A stretch of 21,387 nucleotides of DNA, taken from positions 1-21,387 of the forward strand of contig CAZJQP010000087.1 of the NCBI GenBank assembly GCA_964548225.1. The letters are read 5' to 3'. The stretch is from CALMEH01 sp964548225 (lineage in GTDB: Bacteria; Acidobacteriota; Blastocatellia; Pyrinomonadales; Pyrinomonadaceae). The number at the start of each line of letters is the position of its first letter. Position 1 is the first letter of the stretch. Below are positions 7,120-15,421 of the stretch, piece by piece. Below the pieces are notes generated by a model. The model searched no databases. It was not told the DNA's origin and saw nothing but the letters and a program-made list of their open reading frames with translations. The translations under genes were made by a program, and so were the position numbers.

Positions 7120-8106
7120 CTACTTCAATTTTTCTTCGCGTTCAGCTAAATATCTCTTAGCTTCATTGCTGTTTAGTTCGTTTTCATCACTCAGCATTTC
7201 TTTCAGAATTTGAGTTGATTCAGCTGTTTTCGTTTTGCCAAGATAATGTATGACATCAAGGCGAATTGCATAATATTTGTCGTTTCGCATTTGCAAAAGA
7301 TAAACGGACGCTTTCGGGTGAATGCTCATCGCTAAAGTAACCGAAATATTTCGTCTGACTTCTTGGTCTTCATCGTTAATTCTACTGACAATCGCGTTCA
7401 AAGCCGCATCGTCATTAAATTTTGCCAAATGACGCATTAACCAATAATTTTTTTCAATCGCTTGCGCCAAATATTTGATAATTCTTACGTCTTTGATAAA
7501 CGGCGCAAGATTTTCAGCAGTATCATCGCCTTCAATCAAATCTTTACCGATTGGGTCAATGATTTCGCCCATTTTTGCAAAGTCTGCGGCGATAACATTG
7601 AGTTTTGTAACTAATTTGACCGGAATTTCAGCAGGCAAATTATCAAATCTCATATTTTTCAGGTCATATTTTTTTACAACCAAGCCTTTTTCAATCTGAA
7701 TTTGATAATCTCCGATTTTTTCAATCGTTGCCCAATGCGGAAGATACAATCTGAAAAGATAAATTTGACCGATGGGACATTTTTGGAAAGCTGATAAACC
7801 TCCAAAATTCATAGTTTTAGGTTTTGGGACAATTTGCAAGTCGGCATCGAAAACTTTGACCTCAAAACTATCGGGTCTGCCAAATTCATTTCGATAATCG
7901 CCGCCCCAGAGAACGCCCAAATCAACATCGGAGAGATTTTTTATTTCAAAATCAATAAAAGTCGGCTCGCCAAGCATCATTGAAGTTTTTTGCGGTTTCA
8001 GATTTACCTCAAATTTGTAACCGTCAGCCGAAGTAAAAACTTCCGCTTTTGCCATTGAAACCAGCAGAAACAAACATAAAATCAGACAGAAAAAACTATT
8101 TTTCAT
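7120..8106 (-). CDS. Secreted HEAT-repeat-like protein
   Basis: This is a 328-aa protein with a clear signal peptide (MKNSFFCLILCLFLLVSMAKA, cleavage before EVF). Residues about 25-150 look beta-rich (YKFEVNLKPQKTSMMLGEP, then FIDFEIKNLSDVDLG), similar to intracellular-proteinase-inhibitor or immunoglobulin-like folds that describe a property of cell-surface proteins. Residues about 205-320 contain helical repeats of HEAT type (DDAALNAIVSRINDEDQEVRRNISVTLA; AIRLDVIHYLGKTKTAESTQILKEML). Such a layout suggests protein binding in the periplasm, not catalysis. Its start overlaps the end of the NUDIX gene by four bases (ATGA), so the two are translationally coupled. Exact family not recognised. 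Confidence 0.85.
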   Translation of the reverse strand: MKNSFFCLILCLFLLVSMAKAEVFTSADGYKFEVNLKPQKTSMMLGEPTFIDFEIKNLSDVDLGVLWGGDYRNEFGRPDSFEVKVFDADLQIVPKPKTMNFGGLSAFQKCPIGQIYLFRLYLPHWATIEKIGDYQIQIEKGLVVKKYDLKNMRFDNLPAEIPVKLVTKLNVIAADFAKMGEIIDPIGKDLIEGDDTAENLAPFIKDVRIIKYLAQAIEKNYWLMRHLAKFNDDAALNAIVSRINDEDQEVRRNISVTLAMSIHPKASVYLLQMRNDKYYAIRLDVIHYLGKTKTAESTQILKEMLSDENELNSNEAKRYLAEREEKLK

Positions 8107-8648
8107 TTTCTTAAATCAAGCAAATAAAATGCCGCAACAACAAGCGAATGCGTAATCACACCATTTGCAATCAAACTTGGAATTTCCTCAAGCGAAACTA
8201 ACTTTGATAAGACGCTTTCGTGTTCGTCAAAGGTTGTATCGTGCGTCTTTTCCGCGTTTGGCGCGAGAAAATGATAAATCCAATTATTCTGAATCGCCGG
8301 ATTCGGGCGCGATTTTCCCAAGTAGATAAATTCGTTTGCAGAATAACCTGTTTCTTCGAGAAGTTCGCGCCGTGCGGCTTTTTCGGGTTCTTCGTTTTCG
8401 TCAACCATTCCGCCCGGAATTTCCAGAATATTTTGTTCGATGCCGTGTCGAAATTGCTCTATCAAAACGACTTTGCGGTCTTTTGTAAGTGCTATAACAT
8501 TTACCCAGTCTGGATTTTCGAGGACGAAAAACGAATGTTGTATGTTATCGCTTTCGCGTTCGCAAAAGTCTTGGCGGACTTTGAAAACGCGGCAATCGGC
8601 AATCTGTTTTGATGAATTTCGCTTCCAAGTTTCAGCTTTTTCGGTCAT
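8103..8648 (-). CDS. NUDIX hydrolase, ADP-ribose pyrophosphatase-like
   Basis: The protein is predicted to hydrolyse a nucleoside diphosphate linked to a sugar, most likely ADP-ribose, in the cytosol. In this 181-aa protein the NUDIX box fits G-x5-E-x7-REU-x-EE-x-GU exactly, starting at the second G of GGMVDENEEPEKAARREL and continuing LEETGY. The preceding VVLIEQFRHGIEQNILEIPGG is the ADP-sugar pyrophosphatase pattern (LxxQxR and LEIPGG). Length matches the family. It is the first gene of a two-gene unit with the HEAT-repeat protein. Only 37 bases separate its start from the divergent gene at 8686. Confidence 0.92.
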   Translation of the reverse strand: MTEKAETWKRNSSKQIADCRVFKVRQDFCERESDNIQHSFFVLENPDWVNVIALTKDRKVVLIEQFRHGIEQNILEIPGGMVDENEEPEKAARRELLEETGYSANEFIYLGKSRPNPAIQNNWIYHFLAPNAEKTHDTTFDEHESVLSKLVSLEEIPSLIANGVITHSLVVAAFYLLDLRK

Positions 8649-8685
8649 AATTTAATTCTAAACAAGATTTTGACAAGGGGGAAAT

Positions 8686-9636
8686 ATGAAATTAAACAAA
8701 TATTTTAAAGGTGGAATCGCGCTTTGGGTTATTTTATTTACGGCAAATCTTACATCAGCACAGGATTTAAATGAAATTTTGCAAAAAGCCAATTTGCAAG
8801 CTCAGAAATACACCGAAGAATTTAAAAATCTTTTGGCAGACGAAACTAAAACTTTCGAGATTTACGATAAAAACGGCAAACTCAAAAAAAGCACCGTTAT
8901 CGAATCAAGTTTTATCATTTTGCAATCAGAAAAAAGTGGAAACACGCCCGCCGAATATCGAAGTATTACAAAAGTTGACGGAAAATCCGTTGGTGATGTC
9001 AAAAAACGGACGGCTGATTTATTTGAACAAATCGCCAAAGCCAAATCTCCGGCGGAAGAATTAGAAAGAATCCAAAAAGAAAACGCAAGGTTTGATAAAA
9101 ATCTCGAAATATCCGGTTTTACCTTGATTCAAGCTCCCGTTTTAGACGATAGATTGCGACCGTTTTTTGAATTTTCTTTATTTAATCTTAGAGAAGTTTT
9201 TGAAGACGGCAATGAATATTACGGAGTTGGTTATATTCAGACTAAACCATCGGCGAATATTCAAATAAATGACAAACGGACGAATCAGCAAGGTTTGAAT
9301 CTGAGTTTTGATGTAGATTTGCCCGACGGAGTAAAAAAATCGGACGTTTTCTTGAGCGGAATTTTGTATATCAACACGAAAACATTTCAAATCGGACGTG
9401 AAATAAGAACATTAGCGGCAAAGAAAGATAATAATACGATGGTTTTACAGAAAAGCGAGTTTTTTTATAACCCAAGCGAATATGGAATTCTTCTGCCGCG
9501 AACAATTCAATTCTTCCAATATAAAATCAAACGCGAATCGGGAAAATATATCTCACAGAAAAATATTCAGGCTATTTTCGGATATTCGCGTTGGAGAAAA
9601 TCCAATGTTGACGTGCAGATTTTGGACGATAATTAA
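8686..9636 (+). CDS. Secreted protein of unknown function
   Basis: This 316-aa protein has an N-terminal signal peptide (MKLNKYFKGGIALWVILFTANLTSA, cleavage before QDL). ATG 8686 follows a strong AAGGGGGAA ribosome binding site. Residues 27-160 are helical and charged, including a likely coiled stretch (KSPAEELERIQKENARFDKN). Residues 190-316 are beta-rich, with NLSFDVDLPDGVKKSDVFLSGILYINTKTFQIGRE being reminiscent of outer-membrane lipoprotein-sorting (LolA-like) folds; I do not claim membership. No lipobox cysteine is present. It is transcribed alone and ends at the strong hairpin 9642-9711. It likely acts in the periplasm. Confidence 0.85.
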   Translation: MKLNKYFKGGIALWVILFTANLTSAQDLNEILQKANLQAQKYTEEFKNLLADETKTFEIYDKNGKLKKSTVIESSFIILQSEKSGNTPAEYRSITKVDGKSVGDVKKRTADLFEQIAKAKSPAEELERIQKENARFDKNLEISGFTLIQAPVLDDRLRPFFEFSLFNLREVFEDGNEYYGVGYIQTKPSANIQINDKRTNQQGLNLSFDVDLPDGVKKSDVFLSGILYINTKTFQIGREIRTLAAKKDNNTMVLQKSEFFYNPSEYGILLPRTIQFFQYKIKRESGKYISQKNIQAIFGYSRWRKSNVDVQILDDN

Positions 9637-9641
9637 AATGA

Positions 9642-9711
9642 TTTAACCACAAAGATACAAAGACTCAAAGATTTGAATAACTATTTGTGTCTTTGTATCT
9701 TTGTGGTTAAA
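9642..9711. terminator. Bidirectional terminator, 23-bp perfect arms
   Basis: Arms at 9642-9664 and 9689-9711 are exact reverse complements (core ACCACAAAGATACAAAGAC) around a 24-base loop. It lies between convergent genes and abuts the stop codon of the AtuA gene at 9715-9717. The A- and T-rich flanks fit use on both strands. ACCACAAAG-type repeats are common between convergent genes in many bacterial genomes. Confidence 0.8.
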
Positions 9712-9714
9712 AAA

Positions 9715-11076
9715 TTATGCTTCAACTATTTCGACATTGGTTTCAATTAAAGTTTTCGGAATCAGAGCAGGGAAATAAGCCATAATTTCTTCAACTTTCG
9801 GTCTTCCGCCCGCAAAACCCGTAACCGCCGGCGGACCTGTTAAGATTAACGGCGCGAGTTCTTTTGTAAATCTTTCAACATCTGATTTCGACTGTCCGCG
9901 CACGCCGAAACGTAATTGAACTTCGGGAATATCCGGCGAAGGTTCGCCCGCGAGATGTCCGTGCGTGGCGTTCACGCCGACAAATTCGGTTAAAATTACA
10001 TCGAATTTTAAACCTAATTTTTCAAGCCGTTTTCGTAAAATTTGATCGGCGGCTTTGGCTTTTTCAAACGCTTGCGGATATGAATAAACAAGCGTGCCGA
10101 CGGCTTTCCAGCCTGCCGAATATGCAATCGAAACTTTGTAAAAATCAGTGTTCTTATTGCCTTTTATGCCGAAAACTTTGACGCGGTTTTCGCCGTCGTC
10201 AGCAAGATTTATCGTTGTAAAATCTGCAACAACATCGGGCGTGATGTATTCGTGCGGATTGCCCATTTCGTATAAAAGCTGTTCTTTTATTGATTGAATA
10301 TTGACTCGTCCGCCGGTGTTTTCGTGTTTAGTAACAACAAATTCGCCGTTTGGCGAGGCTTCGATAATCGGAAAACCAATATTTGCGAGGTCAGGAATAT
10401 TTTGCCAATCGTATTGACAATTTCCGCCCGAAGATTGTCCGCCGCATTCGATAATGTGTCCGGCGATTGTTCCGGCAGAAACTTTGTCCCAATCATCAAA
10501 TGTCCAGCCGAATTCGTGCATTAACGGCGCAAGCGTTAAACCTGTGTCCGTAAGTCGTCCGCCGACAATAATTTGCGCTCCTTTATCCAACGCTTCAACG
10601 AGCGGTTGTGCGCCTAAATAAACATTTGCGCTCTGAACTTTATCACGAATCGCGGAAAGCGGTTCGCCCGTTTCCATATTCGTAATTTCAATGCCTTTTT
10701 CGGCAAATTCGTCAAGCCTTCCGAGAATATCATCGCCTGTTACAACACCGATTTTAACTTTCAATCCTTGTTCTTCCGCGACGGCTTTAATTGCTTCGGC
10801 ACAACCTTTGACATTCACGCCGCCCGCATTTGATAAAACTTTAATGTTTTTCTCAACACAATCGGGCAAAATTTCGCGCATTAAGGAAACAAAATCTCGC
10901 GCATAGCCGGCATTCGGGTCTCGTTGACGTTGCTTTTGAACAATGCTCATCGTAACTTCGGCGAGATAGTCGAGCATCAAATAATCAATCTGTCCGCCGC
11001 GCACTTGTTCGACCGGCGCGGTCAACAAATCGCCCCAAAAACCTTGTCCGCCGGCAACTCTTACTTTTTCTTTCAT
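9715..11076 (-). CDS. AtuA/DUF1446-family protein
   Basis: This 453-aa protein begins VRVAGGQGFWGDLLTAPVEQV and carries the family's DYLMLDYLAEVTMSI, LSNAGGVNVKGC and GRLTDTGLTLAPLMHEFGW blocks. AtuA is named from Pseudomonas acyclic-terpene (citronellol/geraniol) utilisation but its chemistry is not established. Full AtuA proteins are near 600 aa and carry an extra C-terminal domain; this one stops after the core DUF1446 domain, as many short homologues do. None of the terpene-pathway acyl-CoA carboxylase genes is nearby. Instead it is the last gene of the speA-dhs-speB series, 30 bases after speB, so a role linked to polyamine or amino-acid metabolism is at least as likely. No strong ribosome binding site precedes it, so it may depend on speB translation. 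Confidence 0.88.
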   Translation of the reverse strand: MKEKVRVAGGQGFWGDLLTAPVEQVRGGQIDYLMLDYLAEVTMSIVQKQRQRDPNAGYARDFVSLMREILPDCVEKNIKVLSNAGGVNVKGCAEAIKAVAEEQGLKVKIGVVTGDDILGRLDEFAEKGIEITNMETGEPLSAIRDKVQSANVYLGAQPLVEALDKGAQIIVGGRLTDTGLTLAPLMHEFGWTFDDWDKVSAGTIAGHIIECGGQSSGGNCQYDWQNIPDLANIGFPIIEASPNGEFVVTKHENTGGRVNIQSIKEQLLYEMGNPHEYITPDVVADFTTINLADDGENRVKVFGIKGNKNTDFYKVSIAYSAGWKAVGTLVYSYPQAFEKAKAADQILRKRLEKLGLKFDVILTEFVGVNATHGHLAGEPSPDIPEVQLRFGVRGQSKSDVERFTKELAPLILTGPPAVTGFAGGRPKVEEIMAYFPALIPKTLIETNVEIVEA

Positions 11077-11106
11077 AAAATTTTTAGGTTGAAATTTAAG
11101 CTGATT

Positions 11107-12015
11107 TTACACGCCGCGAACTTTTGGCGTGTCATTTTTGAAAATATATGCAAGCGATTTATAGACAAGTTTCGCGCATAGAAAAGCGGGCGCGTCGGAG
11201 TTATCCATTTTTGAAAATTCGACTAAATCCATTCCGACAATTCGACGTTTTTCGGCGAGTTTTCTGATTAAAGTTAGGGTTTCATACCAACCGAGTCCGC
11301 CGGGTTCAGGTGTTCCGGTTGTTGGAACGAGCGATGGATCAAGTCCGTCAATGTCAATCGTCAAATAGACATTTTCGGTCAAAGAATTTACCGCATCGTC
11401 AATCCAATCGGTGCGTCCGACGACATCTTTTGCCCAGAAAATTTTCGTATGGGGCAAATCGTCCAAACTTCGTGCTTCATCAGCAGAAATCGAACGAATT
11501 CCGACTTGCACCGCCGGAATTTTCAAATCTTTGACGGTTCGCGCCATAATCGAAGCGTGTGAATGCGGTGTGCCGTCGTATTCGTCGCGCAAATCGGCGT
11601 GAGCATCAATTTGAAGAATCGAAATATTATGAAATTTTTCGGCGTGAGCTTTAATTATCGGCGCAGAAACCGAATGTTCGCCGCCGAGCATACAAAGAAA
11701 CTTATTATTTTTGAGAATTTCTTTTGTATGTTCGTAAAGCTCGCTCATCATTGCTTCGGGAGTTTCGCGTGGCGCAAATTCTTCCAAAGTATGAATCCCG
11801 ACTTTATAAACTTCCGCATCGGTTTCGTCGTCGTAAAGCTCCATATTCCGCGAAGCATCAATTATCGCCGCCGCGCCTTGTTCCGTGCCGACTCCGAAAG
11901 AAACCGTGCCTTCATACGCCACAGGCAAAACCAAAATCCGCGCCGTTTCAAACGCAGAAAACTCGGCTTCATCAATGCCGCCGAAATTCATCGGTAAATT
12001 TGCTGATTCGGACAT
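11107..12015 (-). CDS. speB: Agmatinase (agmatine ureohydrolase)
   Basis: The enzyme converts agmatine to putrescine and urea in the cytosol, directly downstream of the SpeA reaction. This 302-aa protein has all manganese-binding motifs of the ureohydrolase family: GGEHS (H114), DAHADLR (D137, H139, D141), SHAS (152-155) and DIDGLDPS (D221, D223). Length is typical. Arginase is the other member of the fold; the linked arginine decarboxylase makes agmatinase the better call, although proclavaminate- or guanidino-acid hydrolases cannot be excluded by motif alone. Its ATG (12015) lacks a close ribosome binding site and lies just after a long inverted repeat (12025-12099), so translation may be controlled by that structure. 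Confidence 0.93.
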   Translation of the reverse strand: MSESANLPMNFGGIDEAEFSAFETARILVLPVAYEGTVSFGVGTEQGAAAIIDASRNMELYDDETDAEVYKVGIHTLEEFAPRETPEAMMSELYEHTKEILKNNKFLCMLGGEHSVSAPIIKAHAEKFHNISILQIDAHADLRDEYDGTPHSHASIMARTVKDLKIPAVQVGIRSISADEARSLDDLPHTKIFWAKDVVGRTDWIDDAVNSLTENVYLTIDIDGLDPSLVPTTGTPEPGGLGWYETLTLIRKLAEKRRIVGMDLVEFSKMDNSDAPAFLCAKLVYKSLAYIFKNDTPKVRGV

Positions 12016-12024
12016 AAATGATTT

Positions 12025-12099
12025 TTGATCTTTGACCTTTGAATTTTGACCTTTGAATAAGAAAAAACCAAAGATCGAAAATCAAAGATCAAAGATCAA
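12025..12099 (-). promoter_or_regulatory. Long imperfect hairpin before speB
   Basis: Segments 12025-12055 and 12069-12099 pair at 27 of 31 positions, built from repeated GATCTTTGA units. It fills almost the whole gap between the DHS-like gene and speB. On the minus-strand transcript it ends about nine bases before the speB start and takes in the only purine-rich stretch (AAAGG). It may be an RNA stabiliser, partial terminator or translation switch; it could equally be a dispersed repeat. Confidence 0.55.
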
Positions 12100-12101
12100 T
12101 T

Positions 12102-13163
12102 TTACGGAATATCAACTCCTAAATCCTTGCCGCTGAACGAGAAAGTCGGACGTTTTCGACCTTTCATATATTTGGCGGCAGTTTGCGAAAGTGCCGTTAC
12201 GAGCAAAGGCAAAGCGATTGACGGATCGCACGGAACGTAGGCGGTGATTGCATTTTTTAGCAATTTGCCGAAAACGCTCGTATGGTTTCCGCTGAACGAA
12301 GGTGTGCGAATGTCGAGCGGTGCAGAATCGGTCGTAACCGAAACGGCATATTTATGTCCGCGTGGTGTAGTTCTTGTAATATAACTCGAAACTTCCGCCA
12401 TATTCACCATATTTTGACTGCAAACACTGCCGAATGTCAGAATGCCCGAATTGCGGGTGCGTTGCGCGATGTGCATCATTTCCATCGTGTCTTGTGTGAT
12501 GTCGAATGTAAATTGAATTTTCTTTTCAAACCGAGCGCGGGCAATGCCGACGGACATCGGACCTTCGAGAAGGTCAGGACAAAATACCGGAATACGCGAT
12601 TTAAAGGCGGCGGTTAAAATGCCGTCTTCATGGGCAATTTCCGCGAGTTCACGTCCCAATAAATGCAAAAATTCGCGCACCGAATAAGGGCGCGTCATAT
12701 CAAGTTGGTTGATGACACTGCCGATCCATTCGTCTGCTTCGTGGTATTCTTCGGAATTTGCAAGCAAATCGCCGAGACGCGAAACATCAGATTGTTCGAG
12801 TTCTTCATCGTTCATCGAAGGATGCGCTTGATAATGATTTCTGCCAAGTGTTTCGTGAATATCGTGAAACAAAACCGTGCCGGACAAAACCAGAACGTCA
12901 ACAAAACGGTTTTTGATGACATACGCCAACAAACGGCGCATTCCCGAAGGAATCAAATTGCCTGAACCGCAAAGATAAATCGTCGAATTATCATCGAGCA
13001 TATCAAGCCAAATGCGATGCGCCTCGGCAAGTTGTTTTGCTCCAAACCCTGCGCCTTCCATCTTTTCAAGAAGTCCCGCGACGCTTCTATCGCGGTCAAC
13101 CGGAATCGGTCTTGTCGGCACGGTTAAAAATTTCGAAGCCTTTGTTTTTTTCTGAGCTACCAT
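12102..13163 (-). CDS. Deoxyhypusine-synthase-family protein, divergent active site
   Basis: This 353-aa protein has the DHS fold pattern: STIYLCGSGNLIPSGMRRLLAYVIKNRFVDVLVLSG, then FCPDLLEGPMSVGIA and a C-terminal TAYVPCDPSIALPLLVTAL. DHS transfers the aminobutyl part of spermidine to eIF5A in eukaryotes and archaea; bacteria lack that target, and some bacterial homologues make homospermidine. The lysine that forms the enamine intermediate appears conserved as K300 (VFGKLLKN). The KHH block of true DHS aligns with SQNM here, and GSDSGA aligns with FSGNHTS, so the substrate must differ. ATG 13163 has GGAG at 7 bases. It lies between speA and speB, which supports a polyamine substrate such as putrescine or agmatine. 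I infer a polyamine-modifying or condensing role; the exact reaction is unknown. Confidence 0.82.
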   Translation of the reverse strand: MVAQKKTKASKFLTVPTRPIPVDRDRSVAGLLEKMEGAGFGAKQLAEAHRIWLDMLDDNSTIYLCGSGNLIPSGMRRLLAYVIKNRFVDVLVLSGTVLFHDIHETLGRNHYQAHPSMNDEELEQSDVSRLGDLLANSEEYHEADEWIGSVINQLDMTRPYSVREFLHLLGRELAEIAHEDGILTAAFKSRIPVFCPDLLEGPMSVGIARARFEKKIQFTFDITQDTMEMMHIAQRTRNSGILTFGSVCSQNMVNMAEVSSYITRTTPRGHKYAVSVTTDSAPLDIRTPSFSGNHTSVFGKLLKNAITAYVPCDPSIALPLLVTALSQTAAKYMKGRKRPTFSFSGKDLGVDIP

Positions 13164-13182
13164 AAAATCTCCAAATAAATGT

Positions 13183-13252
13183 AAATTACGAATTACGAAT
13201 TTCCAATTACGAATTAAAATATTTGAAATTCGTAATTTCTGATTCGTAATTT
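13183..13252 (-). promoter_or_regulatory. Nested ATTACGAAT hairpin between speA and the DHS-like gene
   Basis: Inner arms 13191-13203 and 13225-13237 pair exactly, and outer arms 13183-13193 and 13242-13252 pair exactly, giving a stem over about 70 bases built from ATTACGAAT units. It fills the gap after the speA stop codon. There is no terminal T-run toward the next gene, so it more likely trims or stabilises mRNA than ends transcription. ATTACGAAT repeats are dispersed in many bacterial genomes. Confidence 0.55.
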
Positions 13253-15240
13253 TACTCGCCGCCGTTTGCCGCGAGATATGTATAACTTTCGGCTTGGCGT
13301 TCGTAATAACCGATAATTTCTTCGCCGATTTTGGCGGAAATTTCGCCGTCTTTAATACGTTGTAGAACGGTTCGGCGAAATTGGTCGGTTAATTGAACGC
13401 TATCAAAACGCACGGTTTCAAGGGAATCCGCGAGCGTTGCGCCTTGTATAACTTTTTTGATGATATAGCCGTCGCCGCCGATATGAATATGCGCTTCGTG
13501 GGGAACGCCGAAAAGATTGTGGTTATTTCCCATCACTTCTTGGTATGCGCCAACGAGCATTATCGCCAAATAATAAGGTTTTCCTGTTTCCAGTTTGTGT
13601 AATTCAAGGACAGGTTTAACATCGTGTAAATCAACAAATTTTTCTACAATGCCGTCCGAATCGCACGTTATATCACAGAGTGTAGCATATTCAGTCGGTT
13701 TTTTATTTAAACGATGTATCGGAATTATCGGAAAAAGTTGCTCCAAAGCCCAATTATCGGGCATTGAGCGGAAAACAGAGAAGTTTGCTAAGTATTTCAC
13801 GCACAAAAGTTTCCGTAAATCGTCAAATTCTTCCGACACATATTTCTTTTGTTGTGCGTATTCATCGGCTTTTTCACAAACATCCCAAAATAAAACTTCT
13901 CCTTTACCACGATCCTCCAAAGAAAGCAAGCCGAGATTAAACATCGAAAATAAATCTTCACGGTGTTCGAGCGCATCGTGATAGTATTCACGGTAGTTTT
14001 TTCCGTTAATTGTTTCTCGCAAATCGAATAACTCTTTAACAACTTGCGGGTCGTCATCGTCAATCGCAATCGGCGTGGCGGTGTCCTCGACAACCGTTTC
14101 GATTTCATCTTGGACATTTGTTACCAAAATCGCGTGATAAGCCGAAAGATAACGCCCTGATTCCTGAATAATCGTCGGATGCGGCACATCTTCGTCGTCG
14201 CAGACGGTTTTGATGACATAAACTACGTCGTTCGCAAATTCTTGTGCGTTATAATTTGCCGAGGATTCAAACGAAGTTTTCGAGCCGTCGTAATCAACTG
14301 CCATTCCGCCGCCGACATCCAAATATTGAATCGGAATATTCATCTGCCGAATCTTCGCATATGTTCGTGCCGCTTCCTTCATTGCGTTTTTAATTCGTTT
14401 GATGTCGGTCAGTTGCGAACCGATATGAAAATGCAGAAGTTTCAACAAATCCGTTCTTCCCGCATCTTGCAGTCTTCGGATAACTTCCAGAATTTCGGTT
14501 GTCGTGAGTCCGAATTTCGCCGCTTCGCCGCCCGATTTTTCCCACTTGCCCGAACCTTTTGAATAAAGTTTCACCCGCACACCGAGCATCGGCAGATTTA
14601 TTGCTGCATTTTCCGCCGCAAGTTTGTCAACCATTATGAGTGTGTGGTCGAGTTCACTCATTTTTTCGATGACGATAACGACATTTTTTCCGGCTTGTGC
14701 GCCCGCAAAAGCGAGTTTGATAAAATCGCGGTCTTTAAAGCCGTTCAAAACCAAAAGACTTTCATCCGATTGCTCCATTCCTAGCGCGGCATAAAGTTCG
14801 GCTTTTGAACCGGCTTCAAGTCCGAAATTATAGCGTTTTCCTTCGCGCAGATATTCTTCGATAACGGCACGATTTTGATTAACCTTCATCGGAAAAACGC
14901 AAAGATGACCGCCTTCGTAGCCGTATTCTTTAATTGAATTTTTAAATGATTTCTGAAGTTTGCGGATTTGCCCGAAAAGAAGCTGCGGAAATCTTAAAAG
15001 CACCGGAGCGTTGATGTTGCGTTTTTTTAAATCATTAATGATTTCAAACACATCAGCCGCTTCCGAATCGTTTTCCGAGGCGCGAACAATCAAATGTCCT
15101 TGTTTATTTACTCCGAAATATCCCGCGCCCCAATTATCAATGCCGTAGGTTTCGATTGTTTGCTCGATGACGTTGCTCAAATTTCGTGTTTCTCCAAAAA
15201 AAATAAAATTGCCGCTTTCGGCAGATGCACGAAAGAGCAA
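13252..15240 (-). CDS. speA: Biosynthetic arginine decarboxylase
   Basis: The PLP enzyme converts arginine to agmatine and CO2, the first step of this polyamine route. This 662-aa protein matches the family's length. The PLP lysine is K119 (FPMKVNQNR), the glycine-rich phosphate site includes LHFHIGSQL (269-277) and YLDVGGGMAVDYDGS (306-320), and the active-site CDSDG block is at 526-530. The frame starts near TTG 15240; there is no ATG before the conserved region, and ATT 15243 is the only other near start, so the exact start is uncertain and no strong ribosome binding site is seen. It is the promoter-proximal gene of the cluster speA, DHS-like, speB, AtuA. Confidence 0.95.
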   Translation of the reverse strand: MLFRASAESGNFIFFGETRNLSNVIEQTIETYGIDNWGAGYFGVNKQGHLIVRASENDSEAADVFEIINDLKKRNINAPVLLRFPQLLFGQIRKLQKSFKNSIKEYGYEGGHLCVFPMKVNQNRAVIEEYLREGKRYNFGLEAGSKAELYAALGMEQSDESLLVLNGFKDRDFIKLAFAGAQAGKNVVIVIEKMSELDHTLIMVDKLAAENAAINLPMLGVRVKLYSKGSGKWEKSGGEAAKFGLTTTEILEVIRRLQDAGRTDLLKLLHFHIGSQLTDIKRIKNAMKEAARTYAKIRQMNIPIQYLDVGGGMAVDYDGSKTSFESSANYNAQEFANDVVYVIKTVCDDEDVPHPTIIQESGRYLSAYHAILVTNVQDEIETVVEDTATPIAIDDDDPQVVKELFDLRETINGKNYREYYHDALEHREDLFSMFNLGLLSLEDRGKGEVLFWDVCEKADEYAQQKKYVSEEFDDLRKLLCVKYLANFSVFRSMPDNWALEQLFPIIPIHRLNKKPTEYATLCDITCDSDGIVEKFVDLHDVKPVLELHKLETGKPYYLAIMLVGAYQEVMGNNHNLFGVPHEAHIHIGGDGYIIKKVIQGATLADSLETVRFDSVQLTDQFRRTVLQRIKDGEISAKIGEEIIGYYERQAESYTYLAANGGE

Positions 15241-15264
15241 AATGAAAAATCTACTTTAACTAAA

Positions 15265-15293
15265 AATGTAACAAAAAACAAAATTCCTAACAA
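15265..15293 (-). promoter_or_regulatory. Candidate sigma-70 promoter for speA
   Basis: On the minus strand TTGTTA (15288-15293) and TACATT (15265-15270) are separated by exactly 17 bases, with the expected start site about 18 bases before TTG 15240. Confidence 0.5.
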
Positions 15294-15421
15294 CCGCTGT
15301 TTTTTGTATTAATAAGGAAAAACTATCTGATGAATTTATTCAAATCAAATAAACTTTGAAAAGTAAAGATGTGAGGCGGCAAATATGAAACAGGGTTCGT
15401 GTTTTTCCTCTAAATATTTGT

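Noticed and set aside
8618..8700. Sigma-70 promoter from TTGACA at 8670 for the gene at 8686
   Set aside because: A -10 box at normal spacing would fall inside the coding region, so the TTGACA is probably fortuitous.
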